A stretch of 64,000 bases of DNA from Epiperipatus broadwayi (taxonomy: Eukaryota; Onychophora; Udeonychophora; Euonychophora; Peripatidae), in assembly GCA_028023455.1 (NCBI GenBank), contig JAQFVV010012400.1, forward strand, positions 14,997,490 through 15,061,489. Direction: 5' to 3'. Shown here piece after piece: positions 1 through 11,651 of the stretch (positions are counted from its first letter, which is position 1; every line of letters begins with the position of its first letter). The notes below the pieces were generated by a model, which searched no databases, was not told the origin of the DNA, and saw only the letters and a list, made by a program, of their open reading frames with translations. Made by a program: the position numbers and the translations under genes.

Positions 1-483
1 CTACTGACCATGCAGTGCAAGCCTCCAAATTCATAATCAATTTCCATAATTTCCATTTTACACATGATTTATCCAAAATAACAAAGATATTTCAAATCTT
101 TTCATAATAGTGAATATGTATGTATCAAAGAATTGGTAGAATTCCAAATATCAATGCATGTCTAAAATTTTTTATTTCTGACTTATCTGGCTTGAGACAT
201 CATATCATTAGGCAAGTTATATTTGGAAAAGCCCTTATAATTTCTTAAGGCAAGTAAGCCACTTCATTTTTTATTAATATTTTCAAAAAGTGGAGCTGCA
301 TTAAAAAAAAATTTAAAAAAAAAAAATTAATAACAGTATTTAATAATAAACAATTTAAGTACAGGTTTTCAAAACTCTTTTGATTTTGCAAATTACTGCA
401 GTTTAAACCGGATGGCTAAAAATTATTATTATACCAAAAATACAAACATTAATATTTGTCTGAAGGTTTGTAATGATGGTATA
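1..483. other. AT-rich sequence without a recognisable gene
   Basis: This stretch holds A/T homopolymer runs and no open frame of note, and I recognise no repeat family in it. The segment near 448-460 is complementary to sequence just past the right end of the adjacent palindrome (about 1062-1074), so the inverted symmetry may once have extended a little further out. Confidence 0.6.
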
Positions 484-1061
484 TTATAAGATGTGATATG
501 TTGGACTATTTCCATGTTGAATGTATAGAAAATTTTAAACTTTATTTAAACTTTCCAAATACAAATAACTTGTTAGTAATAACACACAAATAGACAATAC
601 AGGTTAGTAATTACACAACATTTCAAGTAGTATTATTCTCTACTCTTCTTCAGGTGTTGCTGGCCTATATGCACAGTGACAATAGTTACTTAGAAGTTGA
701 ACTCACACCTTTAGATTCTTGAGTATCAAATTTAAGGCAAACGCTTTACCAACCGAGCCTTTGACAGAATAGCTCAGTTGGTAGAGCGTTTGCCTTAAAT
801 TCGATACTCAAGAATCTAAAGGTGTGAGTTCAACTTCTAAGTAACTATTGTCACTGTGCATATAGGCCAGCAACACCTGAAGAAGAGTAGAGAATAATAC
901 TACTCGAAATGTTGTGTAATTACTAACCTGTATTGTCTATTTGTGTGTTATTACTAACAAGTTGTTTATATTTGGAAAATTTAAATAAAGTTTAAAATTT
1001 TCTATACATCCAACATACACTCATAAATAATGGAAATAGTCCAACATATCACATCTTATAC
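484..1061. repeat. Head-to-head pair of tRNA-derived SINEs forming a large palindrome
   Basis: Positions 484-758 are the near-exact reverse complement of 772-1061, separated by a 13-base spacer. Arm identity is high; the main difference is about 15 bases around 1015-1030 that are missing from the left arm. In the right arm the spacer is followed by a tRNA D-arm/A-box signature (tagctcagttggtagagc, 770-787), and further on by a degenerate B-box-like segment (gtgtgagttcaactt, about 820-834), so each arm looks like a tRNA-derived SINE with its promoter at the centre. The 3' part of each arm is an unrelated tail containing a hammerhead-like hairpin. The two SINEs therefore point outward from a shared centre. 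No clear target duplication was seen. Long palindromes of this size are usually unstable, so the arrangement is either recent or tolerated. Confidence 0.85.
871..916 (+). ncRNA. Hammerhead-like hairpin in the SINE tail
   Basis: The core reads CUGAAGA (877-883), one extra A, stem II GAGUAG/CUACUC (885-890 with 900-905), then GAAA (906-909). Downstream AUGUU is a plausible decayed form of a minimal stem III plus cleavage base, and the following GUGU (about 914-917) pairs with ACAC just 5' of the core as stem I. The extra base between the core and stem II is not canonical. A mirror copy lies on the minus strand in the left arm. This is an inference from strings and pairing only; activity is unknown. 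Confidence 0.45.
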
Positions 1062-4000
1062 AAATATTAATTTTCAACTTATCTATGGGAAAATTGTACT
1101 CTTACTAGTAACATTTACAGAACTTGATAAGTCACTCAAATAAAAGACCAGATTTCACAGAGAGACAGTTAACAATATTAAAAATGCATATTGTTTAGAC
1201 AGTTCAGCTTCTAAATGGTTGAATTATTAAATCTCTGCCTGGATTCAATTCTACATTTTAGAGTGATGTGTTTGTTCCATGTAAACAAAACTTTCGCAAG
1301 TAAAAATAAGGCAAGAAAAGTTAGTTAAAGCAGAAGACTCAAGAACAGTTATAATTAAAAAGCATCTAAATTAAATATATGAAGCAAATACCCTATAGAA
1401 AAAGCTGCATCTAAGCACACCAACATTTCATTTATAACATATGTGCTTCTTTGAATTCAAAATTACCATGTCTAGTAATTGACCAACTTTTAAATTGAAT
1501 ATCCATAACAAAAATGAAGATAATCAAAACTGACCATGTAAATCTGAAGCAGGGATAATCCATTACAGCATCATTTGATACTAGAAAATTATTCTAAAAC
1601 AATAGATATTAATTATTTCACACAAATTGTACTATAATTTATTGCTTCTAAACTTATCCAACATTCTTGAAATCATTAGGAACAATTAAATAGCAAAAAA
1701 AAAAAAAAAACTTTAAAAGAAAAAAAAAAGAGACAATTATTTGCTTCAGAAATTCATTATATGCATCATAAAGGTTATTTGGCACTTGACAACTTTTATC
1801 TACTAGTTAAATTATCAATTTAATTTCATCTTTCAATCAATATCCATACATTATTTCCATTAATAAAACCAATTTACTTTGTGTAATTCTTGACTGTAAA
1901 ATTTTCTTTACTTTGTAAATTTTTTGACTAGAGTAAGATGGAGGATAGAGAAAGTTGAAAGAATAGAATAAGATCTGATGAAGACTGCATGGTACAGTCG
2001 AAACTGTAATCAATAATAAAAGTTTTTTTGCTGAAAAGTGAAAGCATGTAAGATTTTTGAAATTCAATATTAGTTATACTTAATTTTTCAGTTGCAACAT
2101 GTAGTTATATTTATTCAATCTAGTATTTCAGATAGGTAAATATTGTCTAGGAGATATATTCATTAATCACTGTAGAATATTTTTATGGAATTTATTTAAA
2201 TGCATCATTTGAAGTTTTACTTTACAAGTAAAAAAAAAAAATCATTAATCTCTTCAATAGTTAAGTGATAAATCAGACATGCTTTCTTAATTCTTAAATA
2301 TATGCTCTTTGCTATGTAACACTTTAGAATCAACAACACTGTTTTTGAACTTGTATACAACACATACATAAAACTAATATCTTTTTTCTGTAAATCATAT
2401 ATTTAGTTACAAATGTAAAACAATATTTTTCAATCTTTTTTCTTTAATAAAAAAAATGAAAGTATCTTTTTTTAAAATAAAATCCCCCCGTCCCTTTTTT
2501 AAATGGCACTACAAACTAGTGTTGTATCACTTTTTTTTATATACACTTCTAACAATTTAAAATGATTTGATTTGCTTGAAGAGTTTGCAGCTAAAGATTG
2601 CAAAGTGAGAAGATAAAATATGTTTTTTTATGATCTAAAATTCTAATAAATAAAAATGGAGTTTGACAGAGAACCTAAACATTTACAATAAAACAGGCCA
2701 CACACGGTTCTTTAAACTGTTTTATCATTAATAATTAACCCATTTTATTTTATAGACATTTTCTAAAATAAAATTGGATGTCATAAAGATGAATTAGAAA
2801 TGATTACAGTACAAACATATTTCTAAGTCTGCACGATCGACTCTTCCAATATCACTAAAACAAAATTACAATTTTTTACTAAAAGGAAAAACTAATAATA
2901 TATATATATGACAAGATCCTTATGCTAACAACCCCTTTTACTTTCAAGTTTCTCTTTCAAAGGCTTCTGTAAAACCAGTGCTCCTAATAAAATAGAAAAA
3001 GAAACATTCTTTTTAAATGCCACACAACATAAATTGTTTTACTTTTAGTGTTCACACTAATTAAACTGGAAACGGCTAATTTGAATGAAACCTATAATCT
3101 CAAGAAAGTTGTAGGAGAGTACATAAAATTTGCACAATCATCAAACTATTATTTTAGTGAGAGTTAAAATTTACTCAAAAACATTATTAATCTTGAATAA
3201 ATTAATACACACACATTAAAAAAAATACATATAATGTGGTAAATAAATTAGTACAGGGTTCTGATTGATATGACAACCATAATGTTTTTTTTTTAGTTTT
3301 ATTACTTTAAATTGTTGTGATTTTCATTTTTCTTAAAAAATAACAACTAAAAAATAAAATGGTCATTCATTTCAATTGATTATTTATTGTTTAAATATTA
3401 CTATATATTATGACAAAAAAAAAAACCTTTAATTTCTAAATACTATTAAAAAGATGGCTCCAAAAGTCACCGACTAAAATTAAAAATATTAAAACGTATT
3501 AAAATGTATATTTAATAAATATTAAAATTAATAATAATTACTTAATAGTTGCATGAGTTTCTGAAAGCTTACATCACTTTGGATATATGAAATGTCTATA
3601 TAGAGAAATTAAGAGATCTGTTAATTATATGACCTCTCAATTTAAAAAAAAGTGATCAATCTATTTGTATTATCCATACCTTTAACATCATTCATTAATT
3701 TTCATTCTTATCTAAATTCTAAATGAACAGATTCTTCAAAAAATTAATTTACTCTGTTTCAGTTTTTTCTTTTCCATGTCTAGAACTCATACTTCACATT
3801 CATTAATGACTATTTTTTATTATTGTTTTAGATCAATAATTTCTACATTTTATAAGTTCAGTGTTTGATAATACAAAGTTGTCCTAAAATTCTACTACCA
3901 TGTGATGTTTTCATGCAAATGACCTTTATTACATTCACGTGTAAAAATAACACATGGATATATTCTGGATTATTAACTTCTCATCTACTTTAAATTTGTA

Positions 4001-4190
4001 TAGTTTTTGATTCATAAAGTATTTAATTTTTTGAAGTTAATATCAAATTCTATCATTTAGAAAGCTTTTTTTGGTGCTTATGTATTAGTACTGCAATGTA
4101 GAGGAAATGATACACCTTTTCACATCTGTGATAAATGTGTAACCTTGGGATCGAGTCAAATAAACCTTGCAATCTGATCTGATATCCAAT
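1062..4190. other. AT-rich stretch without a recognisable gene
   Basis: Apart from the hairpin at 1975-2004 I see no gene, RNA gene or repeat that I can name. It contains many A/T homopolymers, and the open frames are short and of low-complexity composition. It could be intronic or intergenic. Confidence 0.55.
1972..2012 (+). ncRNA. Isolated hammerhead-like motif
   Basis: CUGAUGA (1975-1981) is followed by one extra A, a 5-bp stem II GACUG/CAGUC (1983-1987 with 1995-1999) and GAAAC (2000-2004). The next bases, CUGUA, would give a one-pair stem III with cleavage after A, and AUC beyond pairs with GAU just upstream of the core as a short stem I. A decayed relative with the same gatctga(a/t)gaaga start lies at 26041-26070. 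The motif sits in no larger repeat that I can delimit. Confidence 0.4.
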
Positions 4191-4196
4191 AACGTG

Positions 4197-4431
4197 AAAT
4201 GAATGCTGTTTTATATTTTCAAAAAACCGTAAAATTGGAGGCTCTAATAAAATCATTGAAATTGATGAGAACCTTTTCAAAACCAAGCTGGATGATTTCT
4301 TCCCAAACAGTGGGTGTTTGGTTGCTTGCGTTAGGTGACCGACAAGTGTTTTATCATGACAATTAATGATAGAACAATGGCAACTCTAATGAAAGTCATG
4401 AAACAAAATGTGGAAAAGGGATTTTACTTTC
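4197..4431 (+). pseudogene. Merlin (IS1595-like) transposase fragment, copy 1
   Basis: This is a broken duplicate of the fragment that follows at 4475-4751. The first part still encodes the family signature around the first catalytic Asp (IEIDEN, near 4255-4270), so copy 1 retains the acidic residue that copy 2 has lost. A run of indels around 4310-4350 destroys the frame before the segment that corresponds to the DRIAATL region. Merlin elements are eukaryotic DNA transposons whose DDE transposase is related to bacterial IS1595. Only the central part of the domain is present, with no terminal repeats found nearby, so this is a dead remnant. Confidence 0.7.
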
Positions 4432-4474
4432 ATTTGTATTCATAGTTTTGATTCAACGATTTTTATTTACTATT

Positions 4475-4751
4475 AAAATGAATGCTGTCTTATACTTCAA
4501 GAAAATATAAAATTGGAGGCCCTAACAAAATCATCGAAATTGAAGAGAGCCTTTTCAAAACCAAGCTAGACAAATTCTTCCCAAAACAGTTGATGTTTGG
4601 TGGTTTGTGCAGGGAGATGGAGAAGGATTTTATCATGACAATTAATGATAGAATAGCAGCAACTCTTATGGAAGCTATGAAACAAAATGTGGAAGAGGGA
4701 TTGAGGATTTATTCCAATTGTTGGAAGGCCTATAAAAGTGCTGAATTATGA
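4475..4751 (+). pseudogene. Merlin (IS1595-like) transposase fragment, copy 2
   Basis: An 89-residue open frame (4482-4751) matches the conserved block of Merlin/IS1595 transposases: GGPNKIIEIEES at residues 13-24, MFGGLCRE at about 39-46, then DRIAATLMEAM and IYSNCWKAY near the C-terminus. In the family the first block ends in a catalytic Asp (EIDES) and the last carries a second Asp (SDCW). Here they read Glu and Asn, so both visible catalytic positions are changed and the protein would be inactive. The third acidic residue and the rest of the domain are absent. The fragment is a tandem partial duplicate of 4197-4431, separated by about 45 unrelated bases. The identification rests on motif recognition. 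Confidence 0.75.
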
Positions 4752-5608
4752 AGTTCTGTTAAAATCACATGTTAAATAAGAGTGCATTTTGGGTAAAATA
4801 CAAATTTTAGTTTTAGTCTCCATTTTGGAAAAAAAAATTTATCCACTTAAAATAAAGTAGAACTGACGATTGTTTCATTGTGACAATTCCTGTTATATAA
4901 TAAAGAATAAAAATAAGGAGATTATATCCATGAAAATAGAGATAACTTGTAGCTTTTAATGTTGCCAAGAAACTATCAATCGTTCCAATAGATAATCCCT
5001 GATTTAAAAAACTTTTCTTATTAACCTATAATAGCTCTTTTGTTGGAGTTTTTTTTATGTGTCAAAGTGTTGGGTTCTCTTTTACTTCAAACTGAATTTA
5101 TTATATGAATTTAAACCCAGAGAACTATTATAGATTAATGAGAAAACTTATTTAGCCTCAGAGATTGTCAATTAGAAGTAATTGATAATTTCTTGGTAAT
5201 ATAAAAAACTACAAGTTATCACTGTTTACATGGATATAATCTCATATATATATATATGAGGCATGAAAAAATTATGAAAGATATGAAGAGGACTGTATGA
5301 ATTATGAGCAAAGAGAGGTATATTTCAAAAAGGAGAAATAGAAAAAAAAGCTTGAAGAAGCTATGTTTTTATTGATGTGGAGAACTTATCTTTTAGCAAT
5401 TTGCTAATGGCTATAAGGACTAATTAAATGTTCTTCATAATTGTACTTGGTTTTATAAATATATTCAAGTATTTACTGTTTTATTATTTACTGAGATGAT
5501 AAAAAATATGGTCTTAGTATAAATATGTGTATCACCATTCTTTTCTTTTAATTAACACAATCTTAAGCTAGTGTAAATAGTGATTTCTCTAGTTCTGTGT
5601 TGCATTTA
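4752..5608. other. AT-rich stretch without a recognisable gene
   Basis: No coding signal or named repeat was seen. Around 4905-5240 two segments look like imperfect inverted copies of each other (gagattatatccatg... against ...catggatataatctc, with the phrase about Ttctgggttt and ctcttttg between them), which suggests a decayed palindromic MITE that I cannot delimit exactly. Confidence 0.45.
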
Positions 5609-5616
5609 CTCTAGAT

Positions 5617-6057
5617 CAGGGCCAGAAAATTATGGCTCACAAGCCAAATGTGGCTCTTTGGTGCCAATATCACAGCTTTTTTTATCATGATAAACATAGG
5701 CACATTTTTTATTTCCTCTTGTAATTTGTAAACAAATATTTTTGGTGATTCTAGGAGAAAAAAAGTGCACATTACAATGTTGTTTCTTGAATTCAGCCTT
5801 ATTACAAAATAGCAATTATTGTATATAATGAATATTTAAATATTAAAAAATTTGTGAATAAATCAAACTGTTAAAGTAATTTTTTGTTTTTATTTATTTT
5901 TTTAAGAGAATTTTTATTTTCATTAGAACTACAACCATTCAGAAATTCATATTTTTCAGAGACATATTTTTCATCTCTCTCCTTGCGACTCTTTAATAGA
6001 AAAAGGGAGGGGGAATAAAAAAAATGGCCTTCATGTTAAAAAGTTTGTTGATCCCTG
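5617..6057. mobile_element. hAT-type MITE with perfect 8-bp target duplication
   Basis: The 441-bp insert starts CAGGGCC and ends GATCCCTG, forming short terminal inverted repeats, and is flanked on both sides by CTCTAGAT (5609-5616 and 6058-6065). An 8-bp target duplication with CAGGG-type ends is characteristic of the hAT superfamily. The interior is AT-rich and non-coding apart from a random open frame, so the copy is non-autonomous and would need a hAT transposase from elsewhere. The intact duplication suggests that it is not very old. Confidence 0.88.
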
Positions 6058-6065
6058 CTCTAGAT

Positions 6066-6761
6066 TACCATTATTAACACTATCTTTATGAATATTCTGA
6101 ATAAGCAATAGCAATGAAGATATTTTCCCATTTATAGTATAAAAGTGTAAAAAGTTATATCAATAAGATTATTATATGAAGCTTAATCTTAAAATATATG
6201 TTCAAGAATAGTTATCTTCATACTGCAAACTTGACTGATCAATATGCATTAGCTGTTTGTGTTAATATATCCATATCTTCAAAATTGTTAAATAGCCTCA
6301 CTATTTAGGGCCCATTGATTAATCAAGCATACAGTAGCTGCATCTGGAATGGGATAAATTGCTCTTGAAAACCAGCATCACATTCCAATCATGATTTCTT
6401 TTCTGATAATCAAAATACTGGTCCTCACCTAGGAGTCAGTCAAATTGGCTATTTAAAAAAATTCTAAACTTGGTTTAAAAATTCTTATTATCTGAAAAAA
6501 TGAAAAATTCATCAACATTCAAACTCCAAGACAACATCAAACATAATAATAGCAATAATAATCATAATGCATCTGGCTTTTTTTTTTAAAAAAAAGTACA
6601 AAAAGAAGTTTTCCAATTTTTTTTTATTTGTAAATCCTCTGGCAGCCTATTTCCATAAACTGTACTTTTCATATTAACACAATATTTGTAATTAATATTG
6701 TTCTTGTAACATCCATGTTTACGTTGTGACTATAAATAATGGGATTAAAAAAGAATAGAAT
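6066..6761. other. AT-rich stretch without a recognisable gene
   Basis: I see no gene, RNA or named repeat between the hAT MITE and the tRNA-like sequence. Confidence 0.5.
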
Positions 6762-6833
6762 GCGTTGGTGTCCTAACAGTTAGCATAGCTGCCTTCCAAG
6801 CAGCGAGCCTGGGTTCGCTTCCCGGTCAACGCA
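6762..6833 (+). tRNA. tRNA-Gly(TCC)-like sequence, probably a pseudogene or SINE head
   Basis: The 72 bases fold as a tRNA: acceptor GCGTTGG with TCAACGC plus discriminator A, a perfect 5-bp anticodon stem GCTGC/GCAGC with loop CTTCCAA (anticodon TCC), and T stem CTGGG/CCCGG. Length and layout match eukaryotic tRNA-Gly-TCC. The D arm is damaged, however: the conserved GG pair of the D loop is lost and the A box is poor. The T loop also has C in place of the conserved A of the B box. No run of four T follows. Instead the downstream bases (tttgacatat...) resemble the tail of the SINEs at 48 and 60 kb (tatgacatat...). I therefore favour a tRNA-derived pseudogene or SINE over a working gene. Confidence 0.65.
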
Positions 6834-6854
6834 TTTGACATATATATAAAGAAT

Positions 6855-9800
6855 GGAATAACAAAGTGAACAGACAGTGTTTATATATTTATATTTGAAA
6901 CTCAAAAAATATAACGAATTTAAAAAAAGTTATAAATTTCATTACATTAAGTGATTGGATATGCTCTTTTCCGCCATTATTTTCTACATTTTTTTGCATA
7001 TATTTAATTGTTTTAGTTCATATCCTCCTCCCCTCCTTGCCAGGCACGTGTATTCTACGTTGGAAATCACTACTCTGCAATACAAAAATAAGCAAAATAG
7101 TCATAAATTAAATGTGTATCAATATAGATAGTACTTTTGCCTAGTTTTATATAACAATTTCATATAAATGGTTAGCCATTAAACGACATGAGAATTTATA
7201 AAATTTCAATAATTCCTCATATATATATATTTACATGTGAATATAAATTTTGAACTTAAAATCATAACCAACTTAGGGTTAACAAAAAACTATATTCATA
7301 TTATTGATAAGTAAAGTTAAAGCTGTGAAACCTGATAAACTTTTAATATTCTTCCTTGGAAATCAATTATTCATTTCAAGTTTTATATATAAAATCAAGA
7401 TTTTGAAAAGCATAGAAACATACACTGATAAACATTCTTACCTTTTGGGTCCTGGTTTGCAGCTCTCTTGTAGAAGAAAGGAAGCATATTTAAAATGCTC
7501 AATCAAAATGCATAATCATTATCCAGACAACATTCTCAAAAACTAAATATTATCAAGACATCATACTGTTCTTCAGGATGATCGATTTATTTTCCTTTTT
7601 ATTATTAGATCCGCTTGATTTCAAGCTAATGGCTTTAAAAATACACGCATTTCCACTTATTTAACTCTTAAGCTGATTAAAAGTGAAAGTTAAAAATAAA
7701 GGTAGTTTGATTCCATATATTTAAATATGAACATAAAAATACTAAATAAATATCACATTTAAATTAAATTGAAATGGAATGAATAAAAAAAAATACCCGG
7801 ATTGATAAACAAATGTATTGTTTAATATGGTAGAATATCAATACTATTACAACTGAAGATTGCATTATACTGTATATGTTAAGTTTTTTGTTCAAATGCA
7901 GATTGTTTAACTAGGCAATATAGTACTGTGACCATCTGACAACTCTTAATCATCATCATTAGTAGATTATCATAGTTTATAATTCATTCAACACAATTCA
8001 CTGTTTAATAAAAAATAAATATAAATCATGTGGTTAATTGCTCAGAAGATTATATGACATTCAATTCCTCAAGTGATAGATTGAACTTCAATTCAAAAAC
8101 TTTAAGCTCTCCATTCTGTTATTCTATTACTATACCAAATTGTAGATAACTTTTATTTTAATTATCTCAATATCATTAATGACCTTAATGAGTCAATCAT
8201 TAGCTAGGGAAAAGGTAAATAAGCCTTTAAATAGAATACTGCAGGACAAGTACCTAATATCCCCTCTGATAGAATCAATAAAGGACAAAGCAATACTTAC
8301 CAGGTTTACTAATGAATGGTGGTGAAGCTTTGAGTATTTTGCCATCCTTGTTTTATCATCTAGCTAAGATTAGTTAAACAATTATTAAACAATCAATAAT
8401 GATAGGTAAGTTTTCTTTTTTTAAAAAAATAAAAATTTATTCAGGCTGGATTTCACGGTGTAGTATAGACAAGCATATTCACATTTATTTTTTAGTGTAA
8501 GAAGATTCAAAAGTTGTTTAAATCCAGGAAAACAAATGTAGGTCAATAAACTATTTTAATTATGTGCAAAAATATAATGTTAGTTACAACTACCCAATTA
8601 ATAAACATTAAAGAAAAACAATTTCCCCCCAAAAACATGAAACAATTTTTCTTAAGTATTATCTACATATGTTTTTTGTTTGTGATCAATGAGTTGCGAG
8701 ATTAATCTGCTACATTTTATTTTGCAGGTACAAAAAATCTAATGAATGATATTGGGCCATGTACCTACACTTTTAAAAAAATTCTAAGCTGTCTCTGCAG
8801 ATTTGAAAACGAATCAATATTATATCAAGCCAATGTGATAATCTCTACAACCCAAGATTCTTTATATAATTGCTGAATCGGATTACCTTGTTAAATTTAA
8901 AGATCAAATACTAAAACAAGTAGCTTAAATATATATATAAAAAACTATCCTAAGCCCTTAAGCTTGGTAATGAAAATGGCAAACCAAAGCTTCTGGATTC
9001 CTGAAATATTTTTCAATGAGGAAAGTAAAAAAAAAAAAATCTCTATTTCAGCGACTGATGATACCTGAACATCATTTAATTTATTTAAACAAAGGATTAC
9101 AAACTAAAAAAATAAATTATGGTCAAGTTAAGTCAATATACTTTATTATTATTAGTCCATTAAATTAAAACTTACTGCAAAAAAAAAAAAAAAAACACCC
9201 CAATAAACTAATAAAAGTTTTTTTTAAAAAAAAACACAAACTTATTTGTCTTTTTTACATCTTCTTTCCCAAGCCTCTATTCTTTCAGGGGCCATAGTTC
9301 AACTTGTATCTTTCAATATAAGTTTCTACTCATCTAATAATTTTCCACTTTTGATCAATGATGATTTCTCATATGTTTTATATATAAAAATCATTTTAGC
9401 AGGTAATTTCTCCGCCCCTTCTCTCTGACCGTTTTTTCAAAGGGTCAGAGGAGGGGGAGGGGGTATTTCTTTATAAAAAATCCTCTGCTATAAATAATAT
9501 CTTGTGCATGTTATATATAGAATAAAACAATTAGAAAACTATAAGTCACAATTATTTACCAAACATTGTTGCATACTATAATACAAAGACATTTAAAATT
9601 TTAAAACGTTAATACGAATTAGATTTTTAATAGTTAATTAAATTCAGCTTTTGCTGTAAAGCAACTGAAATTTGTTTGTTCCATCTAGCCTTCAAAGAAA
9701 AAACGAGTTTATTAATTTAGCCAAAAATAAAACAAACTGAGTACAAAAATCAATTCACATTTACATGTATAAAAAAAAAAATAATGATACATTAAATATA

Positions 9801-10495
9801 ATCAAATATGATTAAGTCAAAAAATTTTTTACTTTTGGGAAATATATTCTAGCACACGTGCTAGAATATAATCAAATAATTAAAAATAATCCGTCTCTAC
9901 AAATTAGTTTTAATAAAATAACTAGTTTATAATATTGACCATATACATTAGATATATAATCTAAGATTATAAAGTTCCAGATTTTATTTTATTAAAAAAG
10001 TACCACCAGGAATCAATTTTTTATAATTTTTTTATACAATTAAATTAAAAATTCATTTCACTTACTTTACAAAGCTTATCCAGGAAACAAATACTAATTT
10101 CATAATTATAGAACAGCTACAAGTTAAAAAACTTGATAAAACATTACTTTCTCAGTTTATGCTTAACATATTTCCATAAGCAATTTTCTTTACTGTAAAT
10201 AGCTAGATTTATCTTAATATAAGTTTGAATAATCAATAATTCTTAGTGATGAAGAGAAAATTGAAAAAATCTGGGATGTGGCTATAATATCATTGCTATC
10301 TATCTATTGTTTATTGATAGCAGATGATTTTGAAGTAGAGTGAAGAGAAATGCTTTTGAGAACCAAAAAAAAAAAGGTCTGGTGCACTGTTATAAGATCA
10401 AATCTCTTATTATGTTCTTCACGTGATTTTTTTTTTTTTAAATTAATGTGCACATGATTAATATTCTGAAAATCTAAAAATGTTCAGTGTTTTTA

Positions 10496-10496
<1 letters not shown>
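6855..10496. other. AT-rich stretch without a recognisable gene
   Basis: No coding gene is supported. The longer open frames (for example 7304-7546) have no domain I recognise and sit in biased AT-rich sequence. Notable items are a perfect short palindrome at 9844-9869, a hairpin of ctctgacc/gggtcagag type at 9421-9449 followed by a G-rich tract, and several A/T runs. Confidence 0.5.
9844..9869. repeat. Short perfect palindrome around CACGTG-like centre
   Basis: Eleven-base arms (ATATTCTAGCA and TGCTAGAATAT) surround CACG, so the centre contains the E-box-like hexamer CACGTG. It stands alone with no adjacent gene. It may be chance or the core of an eroded foldback element. Confidence 0.6.

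Positions 10497-10585
<89 letters not shown>
10497..10585. repeat. (AAT)n microsatellite
   Basis: About 90 bases of uninterrupted TAA/AAT trinucleotide repeat. A shorter tract of the same motif follows at 10770-10792, at the 3' side of the minus-strand LINE, so the longer tract may have grown from a LINE tail. Confidence 0.95.
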
Positions 10586-10586
<1 letters not shown>

Positions 10587-10865
10587 TACTGTTTATTAAA
10601 ATAAATACACTTATTACATTAATTCATTTGAATACAGTTCAAAATATATTTACATAAATACAAATTTCTTTTTTTTTTTTTTACTAAGCCCTAGTTGCGC
10701 TTTTATGTAGAAGAAAATTTTTATAACATTTTAGATATTTACATGAAATTTTCATCATAATATAAAATATAATAATAATAATAATAATAATAAATTACAT
10801 TCCAATAGTATATTAACTATATAATAAAAATATTGATTATATAACATTAGATACTCATATATTTT

Positions 10866-11651
10866 TTCTATATATTAAATTTGTTTTTTTATTTCCCTAT
10901 AATGTTGCAAGCTTCTTAATTCAATAGGTAAATTATTAAATAATTTAGGAACATAATGATTTCTTACTCTAGTTCCATATTTATTACAATATTTTAAAAC
11001 TATGTATATATCTGTTTTCCTTAGACACAATTCAAATTGTTTTATATTAATGAAATGTTTTCTCTATAATTATATAAACCAGAGTTGATTGAATAATAAA
11101 ATATTATTTTTGTATACACTTTTTTCTTTATTGATATATTTTTCTTCCATTAGATCAATTATTCTTTTTTGCAGTAATGCTAATCTATTAATATTAGAAA
11201 AGCTTGCAAGCTTTATTCCATATCTCAATAAAGATTCATATAAAGATTTATATGTAACAATAAGAATATTTAAAGGAAAAATATCTTTGATTTTGTAGAA
11301 CATTCTTATAAAATATCTAAATTTATTAATTAGTATGTTTATATAATATTTCCAAGACATAATTTCATCTATCATTATTCCAAGATGTGTAATATATTTT
11401 ACTTGTTCTACTTTTATACACTTATTATTATATATTACATTATTGTCATATAAACATTCCTTTGAATGCAAATTTATATGTTTCACATGAGGAGAGTACA
11501 TTAACATACACTTTGTTTTTTCTCCATTTATATAAATTCTTCTCTCAATGCACCAAAAGACAATTTTGTTCAGACTTTCTTGACATTCTTTAATTACAAT
11601 ATAAATATTTCCTAGATCATTTATGAAAATCAGAAACAATGCATTAAGTAT
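10866..11651 (-). pseudogene. CR1/Jockey-like LINE, 3' half of reverse transcriptase
   Basis: This minus-strand segment continues the reverse transcriptase interrupted at 14932. Directly after the break it encodes LFLIFINDL, the conserved sequence that follows the (G)VPQGS box. Then come the post-catalytic thumb-type motifs (LGIMIDEIMSWKYYI, about 11337-11390) and LLQKRI. After a stop near 11068 the frame continues to a recognisable LINE C-terminus (YGTRVRNHYVPKLFNNLP, around 10905-10985) and a stop near 10870. The catalytic F/YADD box is not evident because the sequence between FINDL and the thumb is shortened. No RNase H domain is seen, consistent with the CR1/L2/Jockey group. The 3' side ends in AT-rich sequence and (AAT) repeats. 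The element is dead. Confidence 0.75.

Noticed and set aside
1837-2067. 76-residue minus-strand frame
   Set aside because: No domain, AT-rich low-complexity composition, and it overlaps the hammerhead-like hairpin; probably fortuitous.
6762-6833. A functional tRNA-Gly gene
   Set aside because: D-loop GG missing, altered B box and no T-run terminator; kept only as a tRNA-like sequence.
7304-7546. 80-residue plus-strand frame
   Set aside because: No recognisable motif, atypical lysine/isoleucine-rich composition and no splice or promoter context.
10497-10585. Possible CRISPR-like or satellite array
   Set aside because: It is a simple trinucleotide microsatellite with no spacers.
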